Source: Candidatus Gallispira edinburgensis (GTDB lineage Bacteria > Bacillota > Clostridia > Lachnospirales > CAG-274). Taken from it: a stretch of DNA of 39,145 nucleotides. Shown here in pieces: positions 8,251 through 16,291 of this stretch. The stretch spans positions 1-39,145 of the forward strand of contig CAJFNV010000062.1 of assembly GCA_904395805.1 (NCBI GenBank), in the 5' to 3' direction. Position numbers and translations under genes: made by a program. Under the pieces are notes generated by a model that did no database searches, had not been told where the DNA came from, and worked only from the letters and a program-made list of their open reading frames with translations. Within the stretch, counting starts at the first letter, position 1; each line of letters begins with the position of its first letter.

Positions 8251-8694
8251 TTATAATTCGGATACTGAAATTTTAAGCTTTGCGGTTACCTGAGGATGAA
8301 GCTTGATTGCTGCCTCAGAATCACCGACTGCCTTTATAGGCTCAACAACAATTTTCTTTTTGTCAATATCTATATTAAACTGTTCCTTTAAGGCAGAAGC
8401 AACCTCTTTGTTTGTAACAGCTCCGAAAAGCTTGCCGTTGTTTCCAACCTTGACCTTTATATTTATTGTCTTTTCTTCTATTTCCTTTCCAAGCTTCTGA
8501 GCCTCTTCAAGTTCAGCCTGTGCCTTTGCCGCTGCATCGGCATGCTGTCTTTCAAGTCTGTTCATATTCACCTTTGTAGCCTCAACAGCCATTTTCTTTG
8601 GAATAAGGAAGTTTTTGGCATATCCGTCGCTTGCATTAATTATCTGATCCTTTTTTCCAACGCCTTTAATATCCTGTAAAAGTATAACCTTCAT
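8251..8694 (-). CDS. rplI: 50S ribosomal protein bL9
   Basis: L9 binds 23S rRNA near the L1 stalk base and helps maintain reading frame. The 147-residue protein has the conserved N-terminal domain (MKVILLQDIKGVGKKDQI, then DGYAKNFLIPKKMAVEAT), the long connecting helix (about 45-75) and the C-terminal domain with GKLFGAVTNKEVA and the KIVVEPIKAVG segment. The length is standard. It starts one base after the gdpP stop, so translation is coupled, and it precedes dnaB as in most Firmicutes. Confidence 0.99.
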   Translation of the reverse strand: MKVILLQDIKGVGKKDQIINASDGYAKNFLIPKKMAVEATKVNMNRLERQHADAAAKAQAELEEAQKLGKEIEEKTINIKVKVGNNGKLFGAVTNKEVASALKEQFNIDIDKKKIVVEPIKAVGDSEAAIKLHPQVTAKLKISVSEL

Positions 8695-8695
8695 A

Positions 8696-10414
8696 TCAAT
8701 CTTTCTCCTTCAAATATATTTCAATTTTTTCCTTAAGCATATTTATTGCTTCATCTATTGTTACGCCTTCAAGCTGTGCGGCAGCACCCGCCTGATGCCC
8801 TCCTCCGCCAAGCATTTCCATAAGCTTCTGTACATTTATCTTTCCAAGGCTTCTTGCACTTATGTGAACCTTTCCTCCTGTCTCACAGAAAACATAGCTC
8901 ACTTCAATTCCCTGAAGACTTAAAAGCTCATCAGCCGCCTGAGCAATAAGGACCGTAGGATTATCAACAATTATCTTGTCACTTAAAACAGAAATTGCCA
9001 TATTATCATATATTATTTCCGCATTCCTTATTATTTCCGAACGTGCAAGATACTCATCAAATGAATTTTTAAAGAGCCTTCTTACAGATATTGAATCTGC
9101 ACCGTTTTTCTTAAGATAGGCGGCAGCTTCAAATGTTTTTATGCCTGTCTTAAAGGCAAAGTTTTTAGTATCAACGGTGATTCCTGCCATAAGACCTTCT
9201 ATTTCCGCTTTGCTTAATCTTATGCCTTTAATATACATAAGCATTTCAGTAACCATTTCACTTACAGAAGAAGCATAAGCCTCATGATATATAAGGGCAC
9301 AGTTGTCAATTGCTCCTGCAGCCTTTCTGTGATGGTCAATTACAACAATATTCTTTATCTCATCAAGAAGCTCGGGGCACTCTGTAAGAAACGGTCTGTG
9401 TGTATCAACCACAATAAGAAGAGTACGTTTTTTTACTATTTTAACAGCTTCTTCACTGTTTATAAACACATTTTCATATCTGCCGTCATCACAAAGCCTT
9501 TCATAAAGAGCCTTAATACTGCTGGTGACCTGATTTAAAACAATGTGACACTTCTTATCATAGAAATTTGCAATTGCAAACACACCTGCTGCAGAGCCTA
9601 AGCTGTCAAGATCAGGATTTTTATGTCCCATTATTATAACATCACTTGCAGATAATATAAGTTCAACAAGGCCATAAGCCTTTACTCTTGCCCTTACTTT
9701 GGAATTCTGACTTACTTCTTTGCCGTCACCGCCTATAAACTGGTATGTGTCCTCAGATTCCTTAATAACGATCTGATTGCCGCCCCTTCCCATTGCCAGG
9801 TCAAGTGCAGCCCTTGCAAAAGCCATATCCTCATTTACGGTATTCCCGTTCATTCCTATACCGATACTGAGAGTTGCAGGCACATCATTTCCCATTTCAA
9901 GTTTTTCAATCTGTTCTGTAATAGAAAACTTATCTTCCTTAAGCTTTTTGAGCATTTCCTTGTTAAGGACAAAAAGATACTTATAGCCTTCGATCTTCTT
10001 TACAAGTCCGCCCATATTATTGAAATAATCGTTTATTTTTCTTTCAATTATAGCGCTGAAATGAGGAAACCTTATTTCATCCATCGTTTCCTGTATTTCA
10101 AGACTGTTGTCTACAAGAAGAAGTCCCACAAGTATGTTTGAATTAACGCACCCTTTATTATTGACATAGGAATTTTCAACAAAAATCACATTAAAGCAGT
10201 CGCTCTCAGGATTTGTATAAAGGTCATAATATTTACCATCAACACATGCCATCTGCTTTTTCTTATCTACATCAAAATCAGACATTAGCTGAAATATTGT
10301 TTTGACACCCTTCAAGCCTTTGCTCCATTCCTTATATCTGGAGTTATAATCAATAATATTAAGCTCTTTATCAAGCTTTACATAGGGGAATGGAATTGAT
10401 ATATTTTCTTTCAT
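8696..10414 (-). CDS. gdpP: Cyclic-di-AMP phosphodiesterase, GdpP-type, without membrane anchor
   Basis: GdpP hydrolyses c-di-AMP to pApA and so controls potassium and osmotic balance. The 572-residue protein has a PAS-like region (about 10-80), a degenerate GGDEF domain (about 90-230) and a DHH/DHHA1 phosphodiesterase (about 245-572). Metal-site motifs are GHKNPDLDS (His264, Asp268, Asp270), VVDTH (Asp337) and VIDHHRK (Asp360-His361-His362), with GGGHQAGAA in DHHA1. The usual family length is about 650 residues because of two N-terminal transmembrane helices, which are absent here. The start is secure: a promoter (10441-10469) and GAGGAGAG ribosome binding site lie directly upstream, leaving no room for an extension. 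The enzyme is therefore probably cytosolic. rplI and dnaB follow in the same operon. Confidence 0.93.
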   Translation of the reverse strand: MKENISIPFPYVKLDKELNIIDYNSRYKEWSKGLKGVKTIFQLMSDFDVDKKKQMACVDGKYYDLYTNPESDCFNVIFVENSYVNNKGCVNSNILVGLLLVDNSLEIQETMDEIRFPHFSAIIERKINDYFNNMGGLVKKIEGYKYLFVLNKEMLKKLKEDKFSITEQIEKLEMGNDVPATLSIGIGMNGNTVNEDMAFARAALDLAMGRGGNQIVIKESEDTYQFIGGDGKEVSQNSKVRARVKAYGLVELILSASDVIIMGHKNPDLDSLGSAAGVFAIANFYDKKCHIVLNQVTSSIKALYERLCDDGRYENVFINSEEAVKIVKKRTLLIVVDTHRPFLTECPELLDEIKNIVVIDHHRKAAGAIDNCALIYHEAYASSVSEMVTEMLMYIKGIRLSKAEIEGLMAGITVDTKNFAFKTGIKTFEAAAYLKKNGADSISVRRLFKNSFDEYLARSEIIRNAEIIYDNMAISVLSDKIIVDNPTVLIAQAADELLSLQGIEVSYVFCETGGKVHISARSLGKINVQKLMEMLGGGGHQAGAAAQLEGVTIDEAINMLKEKIEIYLKEKD

Positions 10415-10440
10415 AACATCTCTCTCCTCTACTATCAGAA

Positions 10441-10469
10441 ATTATAGCACAGAACAATTATTTTTTCAA
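10441..10469 (-). promoter_or_regulatory. Promoter of gdpP-rplI-dnaB
   Basis: On the minus strand TTGAAA (10469-10464), a 17-bp spacer and TATAAT (10446-10441) with an extended TGC form a strong promoter. It overlaps the last codons of pheA, and the start should be near 10434, about 20 nt before the gdpP ATG. Confidence 0.75.
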
Positions 10470-11291
10470 TCTTTTATCAGTAATACTGTAACATCCCAAA
10501 TTTTTACAAAAAGTTGTTTTTCTTTCAAGCAGCTTTATTGCATTGATAATATCTTCTCTATTGTCACAAACATCAAGATCTATTATAAATATGTACTCCA
10601 GAGCCTTATTTCTCATAGGTCTTGAGAAAATTTTAGACATATTTATATCGTATACCGAAAATATATTAAGAAGCTTGAGCAAATTACCGGGCTCATCAAG
10701 TGTTGAAAAACACATAGTCACCTTATTCCCGTTTAAATAATCAAGGGATTTTTTTCTTGATACTCTTGCAAATTCCGTAAAGTTATCGTTTGTATCCTGT
10801 ATCCCCTCTGCCAGCACTTCAAGTCCGTAAAGCTCGGCAGCGCATTTTGCTCCTATTCCGGCAACAGCTTCATCACTTTCTGCAACAGCCTTTATAGCTC
10901 CTGCCGTAGAAGGCTTTGTTTCCGTAAAAGCATGTTTAAGCTTTGCATTTATAAAATTTTTACACTGAGGTATCGCATGAGGATGTGACATGACCTTTTT
11001 TATGTCAGGAATATCCATACCTTTTTTTGCTATAAGGCACTGCTCTATAGGCATGATCAATATTTCCTGTATATACAGATCCACATCAAAGGCAAGGCTG
11101 TCAACCGTTGCATTTACTACTCCTTCAATAGAATTTTCAATAGGCACAACAGCTTCATCAAGTTCACCCGATGCCACTGCCTTAAGCTCTTCAAGAAAGC
11201 TTCCGTATGGTATAAGCTCATTACCCTCTGCCAGCATGCGTGCCGCCTGTTCACTAAAAGTACCTCTGGGACCTAAATAACCTACTTTCAT
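10458..11291 (-). CDS. pheA: Prephenate dehydratase with altered TRF motif
   Basis: The enzyme converts prephenate to phenylpyruvate in phenylalanine synthesis. The 277-residue monofunctional protein has the two-lobed catalytic domain (about 1-180; GYLGPRGTFSEQAA, VVPIENSIEGVV, SHPHAIPQC, GAKCAAELYGL) and a C-terminal ACT regulatory domain (about 190-270; EPGNLLKLLNIFSVYDINMSKI, then SRPMRNKALEYIFIIDLD). The catalytic TRF signature reads Thr172-Glu173-Phe174 (NDNFTEFARVS): the essential Thr is kept but Arg is replaced by Glu. The rest is intact and no frameshift is seen, so activity or specificity may be changed. It has its own promoter at 11327-11355 and a GGGAG ribosome binding site. Confidence 0.93.
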   Translation of the reverse strand: MKVGYLGPRGTFSEQAARMLAEGNELIPYGSFLEELKAVASGELDEAVVPIENSIEGVVNATVDSLAFDVDLYIQEILIMPIEQCLIAKKGMDIPDIKKVMSHPHAIPQCKNFINAKLKHAFTETKPSTAGAIKAVAESDEAVAGIGAKCAAELYGLEVLAEGIQDTNDNFTEFARVSRKKSLDYLNGNKVTMCFSTLDEPGNLLKLLNIFSVYDINMSKIFSRPMRNKALEYIFIIDLDVCDNREDIINAIKLLERKTTFCKNLGCYSITDKRLKK

Positions 11292-11326
11292 TCTTAATCT
11301 CCCGTTTAATTAATTTCTTACCTTAC

Positions 11327-11355
11327 ATAATAACACAAAATGAAAATTATTACAA
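11327..11355 (-). promoter_or_regulatory. pheA promoter
   Basis: On the minus strand TTGTAA (11355-11350), a 17-bp spacer and TATTAT (11332-11327) with an extended TGT. It lies back to back with the methionine synthase promoter; no T-box or attenuator is visible in the short pheA leader. Confidence 0.65.
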
Positions 11356-11363
11356 TTATTTTA

Positions 11364-11392
11364 TTTACCTTTATTCTTAAATGTGCTATACT
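11364..11392 (+). promoter_or_regulatory. Promoter of the methionine synthase operon
   Basis: TTTACC (11364-11369), a 17-bp spacer and TATACT (11387-11392) with an extended TGC. The start near 11399 gives a leader of only about 18 nt, too short for a cobalamin or SAM riboswitch. Confidence 0.7.
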
Positions 11393-11416
11393 TTGTATAA
11401 AAAGGCCGGTGATAAT

Positions 11417-12091
11417 ATGATAAAAATAGATAAAATAAATACAGAAGAAGCTCTCCGATATATGGGTTACAATGAAAACATTGACATTGAAAACATCAAA
11501 CCCATATTAACATCCTGTGAGGATGAGCTTTTGAATGCTGCAAATATAAGATATTGCTACAAGCTATTTGACATAGAGCACCACACCGATTCAATAATTG
11601 TAACGGGCACAAATCTTAATCTTACGGGCAAGTCGATCACAAATCATCTTGAAGGCTGCAATAAGGCTGTACTTATGGCATGTACCCTGTCTGACAAGGT
11701 GGACAAGCTTATATCAAGATACAATATTACTGATATGACATCGGCACTTATAACAGACTCAATGGCAAGCGCAATGATCGAACAGGTCTGCAATGAGGTT
11801 GAAATAATTATCAAAAACCAGCTTAAAATAGAAAATATGACATGGCGTTTCTCTCCGGGATACGGAGATCTGCCTATAGATATACAGAAAAATTTCATAC
11901 AGGTCATAAACGCAAATAAACAGATAGGACTTACAGTTACTGAAAACAATATTCTCATTCCCAGAAAATCCGTAACTGCCATTATAGGAATTTCAGACAG
12001 TCCCCTTCCTCAGAAAAAAAGAGGCTGTTTGATTTGCAATATGAATAAAACCTGTCAGTTCAGAAAGAGAGGTTCACACTGTGGATTTTAA
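11417..12091 (+). CDS. Stand-alone methionine synthase reactivation-domain protein
   Basis: This corresponds to the AdoMet-binding activation domain of MetH (Met_synt_B12 family), which rescues the enzyme when its cobalamin is oxidised. In E. coli it is the C-terminal part of one large MetH; here it is a separate 224-residue protein encoded just before a short metH. The core WRFSPGYGDLPIDIQ resembles the AdoMet-binding RxxxGY segment of the family. The C-terminus is cysteine-rich (GCLICNMNKTCQFRKRGSHC), a possible metal site. An ATG at 11381 is in frame, but it lies upstream of the predicted transcription start (about 11399), so the ATG at 11417 with the nearby GGTGAT is preferred. It overlaps metH by 11 nt. 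Confidence 0.88.
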   Translation: MIKIDKINTEEALRYMGYNENIDIENIKPILTSCEDELLNAANIRYCYKLFDIEHHTDSIIVTGTNLNLTGKSITNHLEGCNKAVLMACTLSDKVDKLISRYNITDMTSALITDSMASAMIEQVCNEVEIIIKNQLKIENMTWRFSPGYGDLPIDIQKNFIQVINANKQIGLTVTENNILIPRKSVTAIIGISDSPLPQKKRGCLICNMNKTCQFRKRGSHCGF

Positions 12092-14438
12092 AAGTTTATT
12101 AAATAAGGATTATATTATACTTGACGGTGCCATGGGCACCATGCTTCAGGCGCAAGGACTTGAAGTAGGGGGAATACCTGAAGTTTTAAACATTACAGAG
12201 CCTGAAAAGCTTGTAAACATACACAAAAGCTATATTAATGCAGGCTCTGACATAATTTATGCCAACACATTCGGTGCAAACAGATTTAAAATGGCAGAAA
12301 GCGGATATACCGCAGACGAATTAATAAAGGCTGCCATTAAAAATGCTAAGGAAGCTGCAAAGGGCACAGATACCCTTGTTGCCCTTGACATAGGACCTAT
12401 AGGTCAGCTTCTTGAACCTACAGGCACTCTTTCATTTGATGAAGCCTATGACGTATTTAAAGAAGAAATTATTGCAGGCAGTGATGCGGATTTAATTGTC
12501 TTTGAAACAATGACGGACTTATACGAAGTCAAGGCAGGCATACTTGCCGCAAAGGAAAACAGTAATAAGCCTGTAATTGTAACAATGACATTTGAAGAAA
12601 ATATGAGAACATTTACAGGCTGTGCTATTTCATCAATGGCACTTACCCTTGAAGGCCTGGGAGCCGATGCAATAGGTGTAAACTGTTCTCTTGGTCCAAA
12701 GGAACTTCTTCCTATTATAGAAGAACTTTCAAAATGGACTAATCTGCCTATTGTTGTAAAACCAAATGCAGGACTTCCCGATCCCGTAACAAATGAATAC
12801 AATGTTTCTCCCCGGGAATTTGCCTCATATGTTCTTGATATGAATAAATATGGTATAAGGATTGTTGGCGGCTGCTGCGGTACAACTCCGGATTTTATAA
12901 AGGAAACAGTCAAAGCACTTTCTGCAGTAAAGCCTGTTATCGAAAAAAAGGCTATACCATCAGCAATATGTTCACCTACAACAACAGTTGTAATAGATCA
13001 GCCCAGAATTATAGGAGAAAGAATAAATCCAACAGGCAAAAAGCTTTTCAAGCAGGCACTTAAAGATAACAACATAGACTATATTCTGGGGCAGGCTATT
13101 GAACAGATACAGGGAGGAGCCGACATACTCGATGTCAATGTTGGACTTCCCGATATTGACGAAAAGGAAATGATGGTCAAGGTATTAAAGGCAGTACAGG
13201 GTATTGCAGATGTACCATTGCAGATAGACTCAACAGTTCCGGAAGTTCTTGAAGCAGCTTTAAGAGCATACAACGGAAAGCCTCTTGTAAATTCCGTAAA
13301 CGGTGAGGACTCCACACTTGAAAAAATACTTCCTCTTGTCAAAAAATACGGGGGAGCTGTTCTCGGACTTACCCTTGATAAAGACGGAATACCTGAAAAG
13401 GCAGACAAAAGATTTGAAATTGCCAGGAAAATAATGAATACCGCCCTTTCCTACGGCATACCAAAGCAGGATATTTACATTGACTGCCTTACTCTTACAG
13501 CCTCAGCAGAACAGGAGGCAGTTCTTGAAACTCTTGATGCTCTTGAAAGGGTAAAAAAAGAGCTTGGCTTAAAGACAGTCCTTGGTGTATCAAATATTTC
13601 ATTCGGTCTGCCAAACAGAGAGCTTATTAACAGAACATTTTTATCAATGGCACTTATGAAAGGACTTGACCTGCCTATTATAAATCCAAATGTTGAGTCA
13701 ATGACAGGTGCCGTAAGAGCTTACAGACTTCTTGCAAACCATGATAAAAATTCAGCGGAATTTATAGAAATTTACGGAAACACTGCCCCTGCTCCAAAGC
13801 AGGCAGAAAAAACTTCCGATCATACCCTTGATTATGCAATTGAAAAAGGTCTTAAAAACGAGGCAAGATCAATTACCGAAAAACTTCTTGAAACCCTTAA
13901 CCCTATGGAGGTTATAAACGATATTATAATTCCTGCTCTTGACAAAGCAGGAACAGAATTTGAAACAGGCAAGATTTTCCTTCCTCAGCTTATACTCTCT
14001 GCAGGTGTTGCACAGGAAGCCTTTGAAGTCCTTAAGGCTCGCATTGCACAGAACAGTGACAGCACAATAAGCAAGGGCAAAATAGTTATTGCAACAGTTA
14101 AGGGTGATGTCCACGATATAGGCAAAAATATAGTTAAGGTACTTCTTGAGAACTATGGATATGACGTTATAGATTTAGGCAAAGACGTGGAGTATGAAGC
14201 TGTTTTAAAGGCAGTACAGGAAAATGATTGTCACCTTGTAGGCTTAAGTGCCCTTATGACAACAACCCTCGGCTCAATGGCTGACACAATAAAGCTTTTA
14301 AGGGATAATAACTGCGACTGCAAAATTATGGTAGGCGGTGCTGTTTTAACTCCCGAATATGCCGAAAAAATAGGCGCCGACTTCTATTCAAAGGACGCAA
14401 AACAGTCTGTAGACATTGCCAAAGAAGTTTTAGGATAA
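12081..14438 (+). CDS. metH: Cobalamin-dependent methionine synthase, lacking the reactivation domain
   Basis: MetH transfers the methyl group of 5-methyltetrahydrofolate to homocysteine through cobalamin. The 785-residue protein holds a homocysteine-binding barrel (about 1-285; zinc ligands Cys202 in GVNCSLGP and Cys265-Cys266 in GGCCGTTP), a pterin-binding barrel (about 310-570; IIGERINPTGKK), a helical cap (about 610-660) and a B12 Rossmann domain with DVHDIGKN, whose His678 is the cobalt ligand. E. coli MetH is about 1230 residues; the missing reactivation domain is the upstream overlapping gene. The start is GTG at 12081, preceded by AGAGAGG. No metF lies nearby. Confidence 0.97.
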   Translation: MDFKSLLNKDYIILDGAMGTMLQAQGLEVGGIPEVLNITEPEKLVNIHKSYINAGSDIIYANTFGANRFKMAESGYTADELIKAAIKNAKEAAKGTDTLVALDIGPIGQLLEPTGTLSFDEAYDVFKEEIIAGSDADLIVFETMTDLYEVKAGILAAKENSNKPVIVTMTFEENMRTFTGCAISSMALTLEGLGADAIGVNCSLGPKELLPIIEELSKWTNLPIVVKPNAGLPDPVTNEYNVSPREFASYVLDMNKYGIRIVGGCCGTTPDFIKETVKALSAVKPVIEKKAIPSAICSPTTTVVIDQPRIIGERINPTGKKLFKQALKDNNIDYILGQAIEQIQGGADILDVNVGLPDIDEKEMMVKVLKAVQGIADVPLQIDSTVPEVLEAALRAYNGKPLVNSVNGEDSTLEKILPLVKKYGGAVLGLTLDKDGIPEKADKRFEIARKIMNTALSYGIPKQDIYIDCLTLTASAEQEAVLETLDALERVKKELGLKTVLGVSNISFGLPNRELINRTFLSMALMKGLDLPIINPNVESMTGAVRAYRLLANHDKNSAEFIEIYGNTAPAPKQAEKTSDHTLDYAIEKGLKNEARSITEKLLETLNPMEVINDIIIPALDKAGTEFETGKIFLPQLILSAGVAQEAFEVLKARIAQNSDSTISKGKIVIATVKGDVHDIGKNIVKVLLENYGYDVIDLGKDVEYEAVLKAVQENDCHLVGLSALMTTTLGSMADTIKLLRDNNCDCKIMVGGAVLTPEYAEKIGADFYSKDAKQSVDIAKEVLG

Positions 14439-14460
14439 TAATATCACCAACAAAATTAAA

Positions 14461-14495
14461 GACTCTCACCTTTATGTACTTCAAAGGTGAGAGTC
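14461..14495. terminator. Bidirectional terminator between metH and the DUF1292 gene
   Basis: A perfect 13-bp stem (GACTCTCACCTTT 14461-14473 with 14483-14495) serves two convergent genes. The minus-strand side is followed by TTTAATTTTG, so it is stronger for the DUF1292 transcript. The metH side has only TTCCT. Confidence 0.8.
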
Positions 14496-14498
14496 TTC

Positions 14499-14741
14499 CT
14501 AACATCTTTCCTTAAAAATTTCAAATACCTTATTTACAACTTCATCATTGAGCACATCATTATATGTAGCCGTTTCTCCGTCATCATTGACAACCTGCTC
14601 CATAATGACCACCTCATCAGAGCCTTCCTCTGCCATAACAACATAATCATAGCCTTCATATTCAATAAGGTCAAGAAATTCCATTTCTATACTGTTGCCC
14701 TTACTGTCAGTAAGCACAATAAGATTTTCAGATTTGATCAA
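14499..14741 (-). CDS. DUF1292 family small acidic protein (YrzB-like)
   Basis: This is an 80-residue acidic protein of unknown function, common in Firmicutes and often encoded near ruvX and alaS. The pattern IVLTDSKGNSIEMEFLDLIEYEGYDYVVM, then two to three short strands (DEVVIMEQVV), is typical of the family: an all-beta domain with little else. The start is a TTG at 14741, preceded at good spacing by AAGGAG; no ATG is available. It is monocistronic, with promoter TTGTTA-16-TATAAT at 14758-14785, and ends at the shared terminator. The identification comes from sequence pattern and size. Confidence 0.85.
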   Translation of the reverse strand: MIKSENLIVLTDSKGNSIEMEFLDLIEYEGYDYVVMAEEGSDEVVIMEQVVNDDGETATYNDVLNDEVVNKVFEIFKERC

Positions 14742-14757
14742 AAAATCAGCTCCTTAA

Positions 14758-14785
14758 ATTATATCCGAATTTTTATAATTAACAA
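14758..14785 (-). promoter_or_regulatory. Promoter of the DUF1292 gene
   Basis: On the minus strand TTGTTA (14785-14780), a 16-bp spacer and TATAAT (14763-14758). It lies directly against the terminator of the polygalacturonase gene. Confidence 0.6.
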
Positions 14786-14787
14786 CA

Positions 14788-14817
14788 AAGGCTGCTGCAA
14801 ATATATACAACAGCCTT
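14788..14817 (-). terminator. Hairpin after the GH28 gene
   Basis: AAGGCTG pairs with CAGCCTT (14817-14811 with 14794-14788), with a few inner pairs; on the minus strand it is followed by the T-rich TGTTGTTAATT. Confidence 0.6.
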
Positions 14818-14835
14818 CATCAATAAAATTATTAA

Positions 14836-16182
14836 TTAATTTATAACACAGTTCTTAACATTGGTCTGCTTTACCATTTCGGCACCGGACTTGTTATCCT
14901 TGTTAATACAGTTAGTAAATGTCATATCCTCACTGTTTTCAATTTCAAAAGCAGGACCGTCAACACCTACAACTGTAACATTGTTAAACTTGATACCTCT
15001 TGTATTGCACATATAGAAGCCCTTTTCCTTAACTTCCTCCGCACCTACAAGCATAGCAGGGATACCCGGAACAGCATCCTTTGCTATTTCAATATAAATA
15101 TTTTCAAATGTACAGTCCTCAACATACATTTCAGCAAGTCCGTAGAAATATCCTGCTGCTGCATTTACGCTCTTGCATGTCATATTTGCAAAATGAAGTC
15201 TTCTGAATGCAGGTGTATCCTCTGTAACAGGTGCAGGATTTTTGTCACAAGTTTCAGGGTCCATACCTCTTGGTCCCCACATGTAGTAAAGGTTAGCAAT
15301 GAAAGGACAAAGAACATTTTCCATAATTACATTGTCAACTCTTATATCCTCAACAACACCGCCTCTGAATCTTCTTGACTTTAATCTGATACCTCTGTCA
15401 GTATTCTCAAATACACAGTTTGAAATTGTAACATTTACAATTCCGCCGCTCATTTCTGAACCAAGTACAACACCACCGTGGCCATGTACCATTGTACAGT
15501 TGTTTATAACAATATTCTTACAAGGTATTCTTTCATCGGTATCCTCTGTACCTGCCTTAATTGCAATACAGTCATCACCAACGTCAATATGGCAGTTGCT
15601 TATATGAATATTTGTACATGATTCAGGGTCAATACCATCGGTATTAGGTGAATCATATGGATTTTTAATAGTAACATTGTCAATAGTAATGTTATCACAA
15701 AGAATTGTATTGATAGTCCAGCTTGGTGAATTCTTTAATGTAACCCCCTGAATAAGCACATTATTACACTCATAAGGTGCGATCATCTTAGGTCTTGGAT
15801 ATTTGTTTTCCTTAGCTCTGAAAATATCCCACCAGAACTGTCCCTGACCGTCTAATGTACCTCTTCCCGTAATAGAAATATTTTCCTCGTTATAAGCATT
15901 TATAAGAGAAGCGTAGCACTCTCTCTTTACACCCTCCCAGCGTGAATTTACAACAGGGTATTCATCTAAATCATTTGTAAAAAGAAGTGTTGCTCCTGCT
16001 TCAACATTTAATTCAATATTGCTCTTTAAAAATATAGGACCTGTAAGATATGTACCTGCAGGCACATATACGGTACCGCCGCCATTTTCTGCACATTTTT
16101 CTATTGCAGCGGCAATAGCTGCTGTACAGGATGTCTTGCCGTCGCTTACAGCGCCAAAATCCAAAATATTTACAATTGACAT
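14836..16182 (-). CDS. Glycoside hydrolase family 28 (polygalacturonase-like), cytoplasmic
   Basis: GH28 enzymes hydrolyse alpha-1,4-galacturonosyl links in pectin or its oligomers by inversion. The 448-residue protein opens with the family's NILDFGAVSDGKT and carries the full active site: Asn180-Thr181-Asp182 (NTDGIDP), Asp203-Asp204 (GDDCIAIKAG), His235 (GHGGVVLGSE) and Arg266/Lys268 (RGIRLKS), within a repetitive beta-helix. There is no signal peptide, so it probably acts on imported oligogalacturonides as an exo-enzyme. Eleven in-frame codons upstream are excluded because GGAGG lies inside them, 7 nt before the ATG at 16182. It has its own promoter. It may feed galacturonate or related acids to the uronate operon elsewhere in the window, though that link is inference. 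Confidence 0.93.
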   Translation of the reverse strand: MSIVNILDFGAVSDGKTSCTAAIAAAIEKCAENGGGTVYVPAGTYLTGPIFLKSNIELNVEAGATLLFTNDLDEYPVVNSRWEGVKRECYASLINAYNEENISITGRGTLDGQGQFWWDIFRAKENKYPRPKMIAPYECNNVLIQGVTLKNSPSWTINTILCDNITIDNVTIKNPYDSPNTDGIDPESCTNIHISNCHIDVGDDCIAIKAGTEDTDERIPCKNIVINNCTMVHGHGGVVLGSEMSGGIVNVTISNCVFENTDRGIRLKSRRFRGGVVEDIRVDNVIMENVLCPFIANLYYMWGPRGMDPETCDKNPAPVTEDTPAFRRLHFANMTCKSVNAAAGYFYGLAEMYVEDCTFENIYIEIAKDAVPGIPAMLVGAEEVKEKGFYMCNTRGIKFNNVTVVGVDGPAFEIENSEDMTFTNCINKDNKSGAEMVKQTNVKNCVIN

Positions 16183-16213
16183 TACATAAACCTCCAATTT
16201 ATTATTTATATTC

Positions 16214-16243
16214 ATTTTAACATATTACTGATAGCCTTTGCAA
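16214..16243 (-). promoter_or_regulatory. Promoter of the GH28 gene
   Basis: On the minus strand TTGCAA (16243-16238), an 18-bp spacer and TAAAAT (16219-16214) with an extended TGT. Confidence 0.5.
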
Positions 16244-16291
16244 CCTATTTTACAATTTATAACTAAATTTTACAATTATCAAATAATATAA

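Noticed and set aside
11292..11416. Cobalamin or SAM riboswitch before the methionine synthase operon
   Set aside because: The promoter leaves a leader of only about 18 nt and no conserved B12-box or S-box core is visible.
14487..14846. Plus-strand 119-residue ORF opposite the DUF1292 gene
   Set aside because: It is antisense to a well-supported gene, spans two terminators and lacks a ribosome site.
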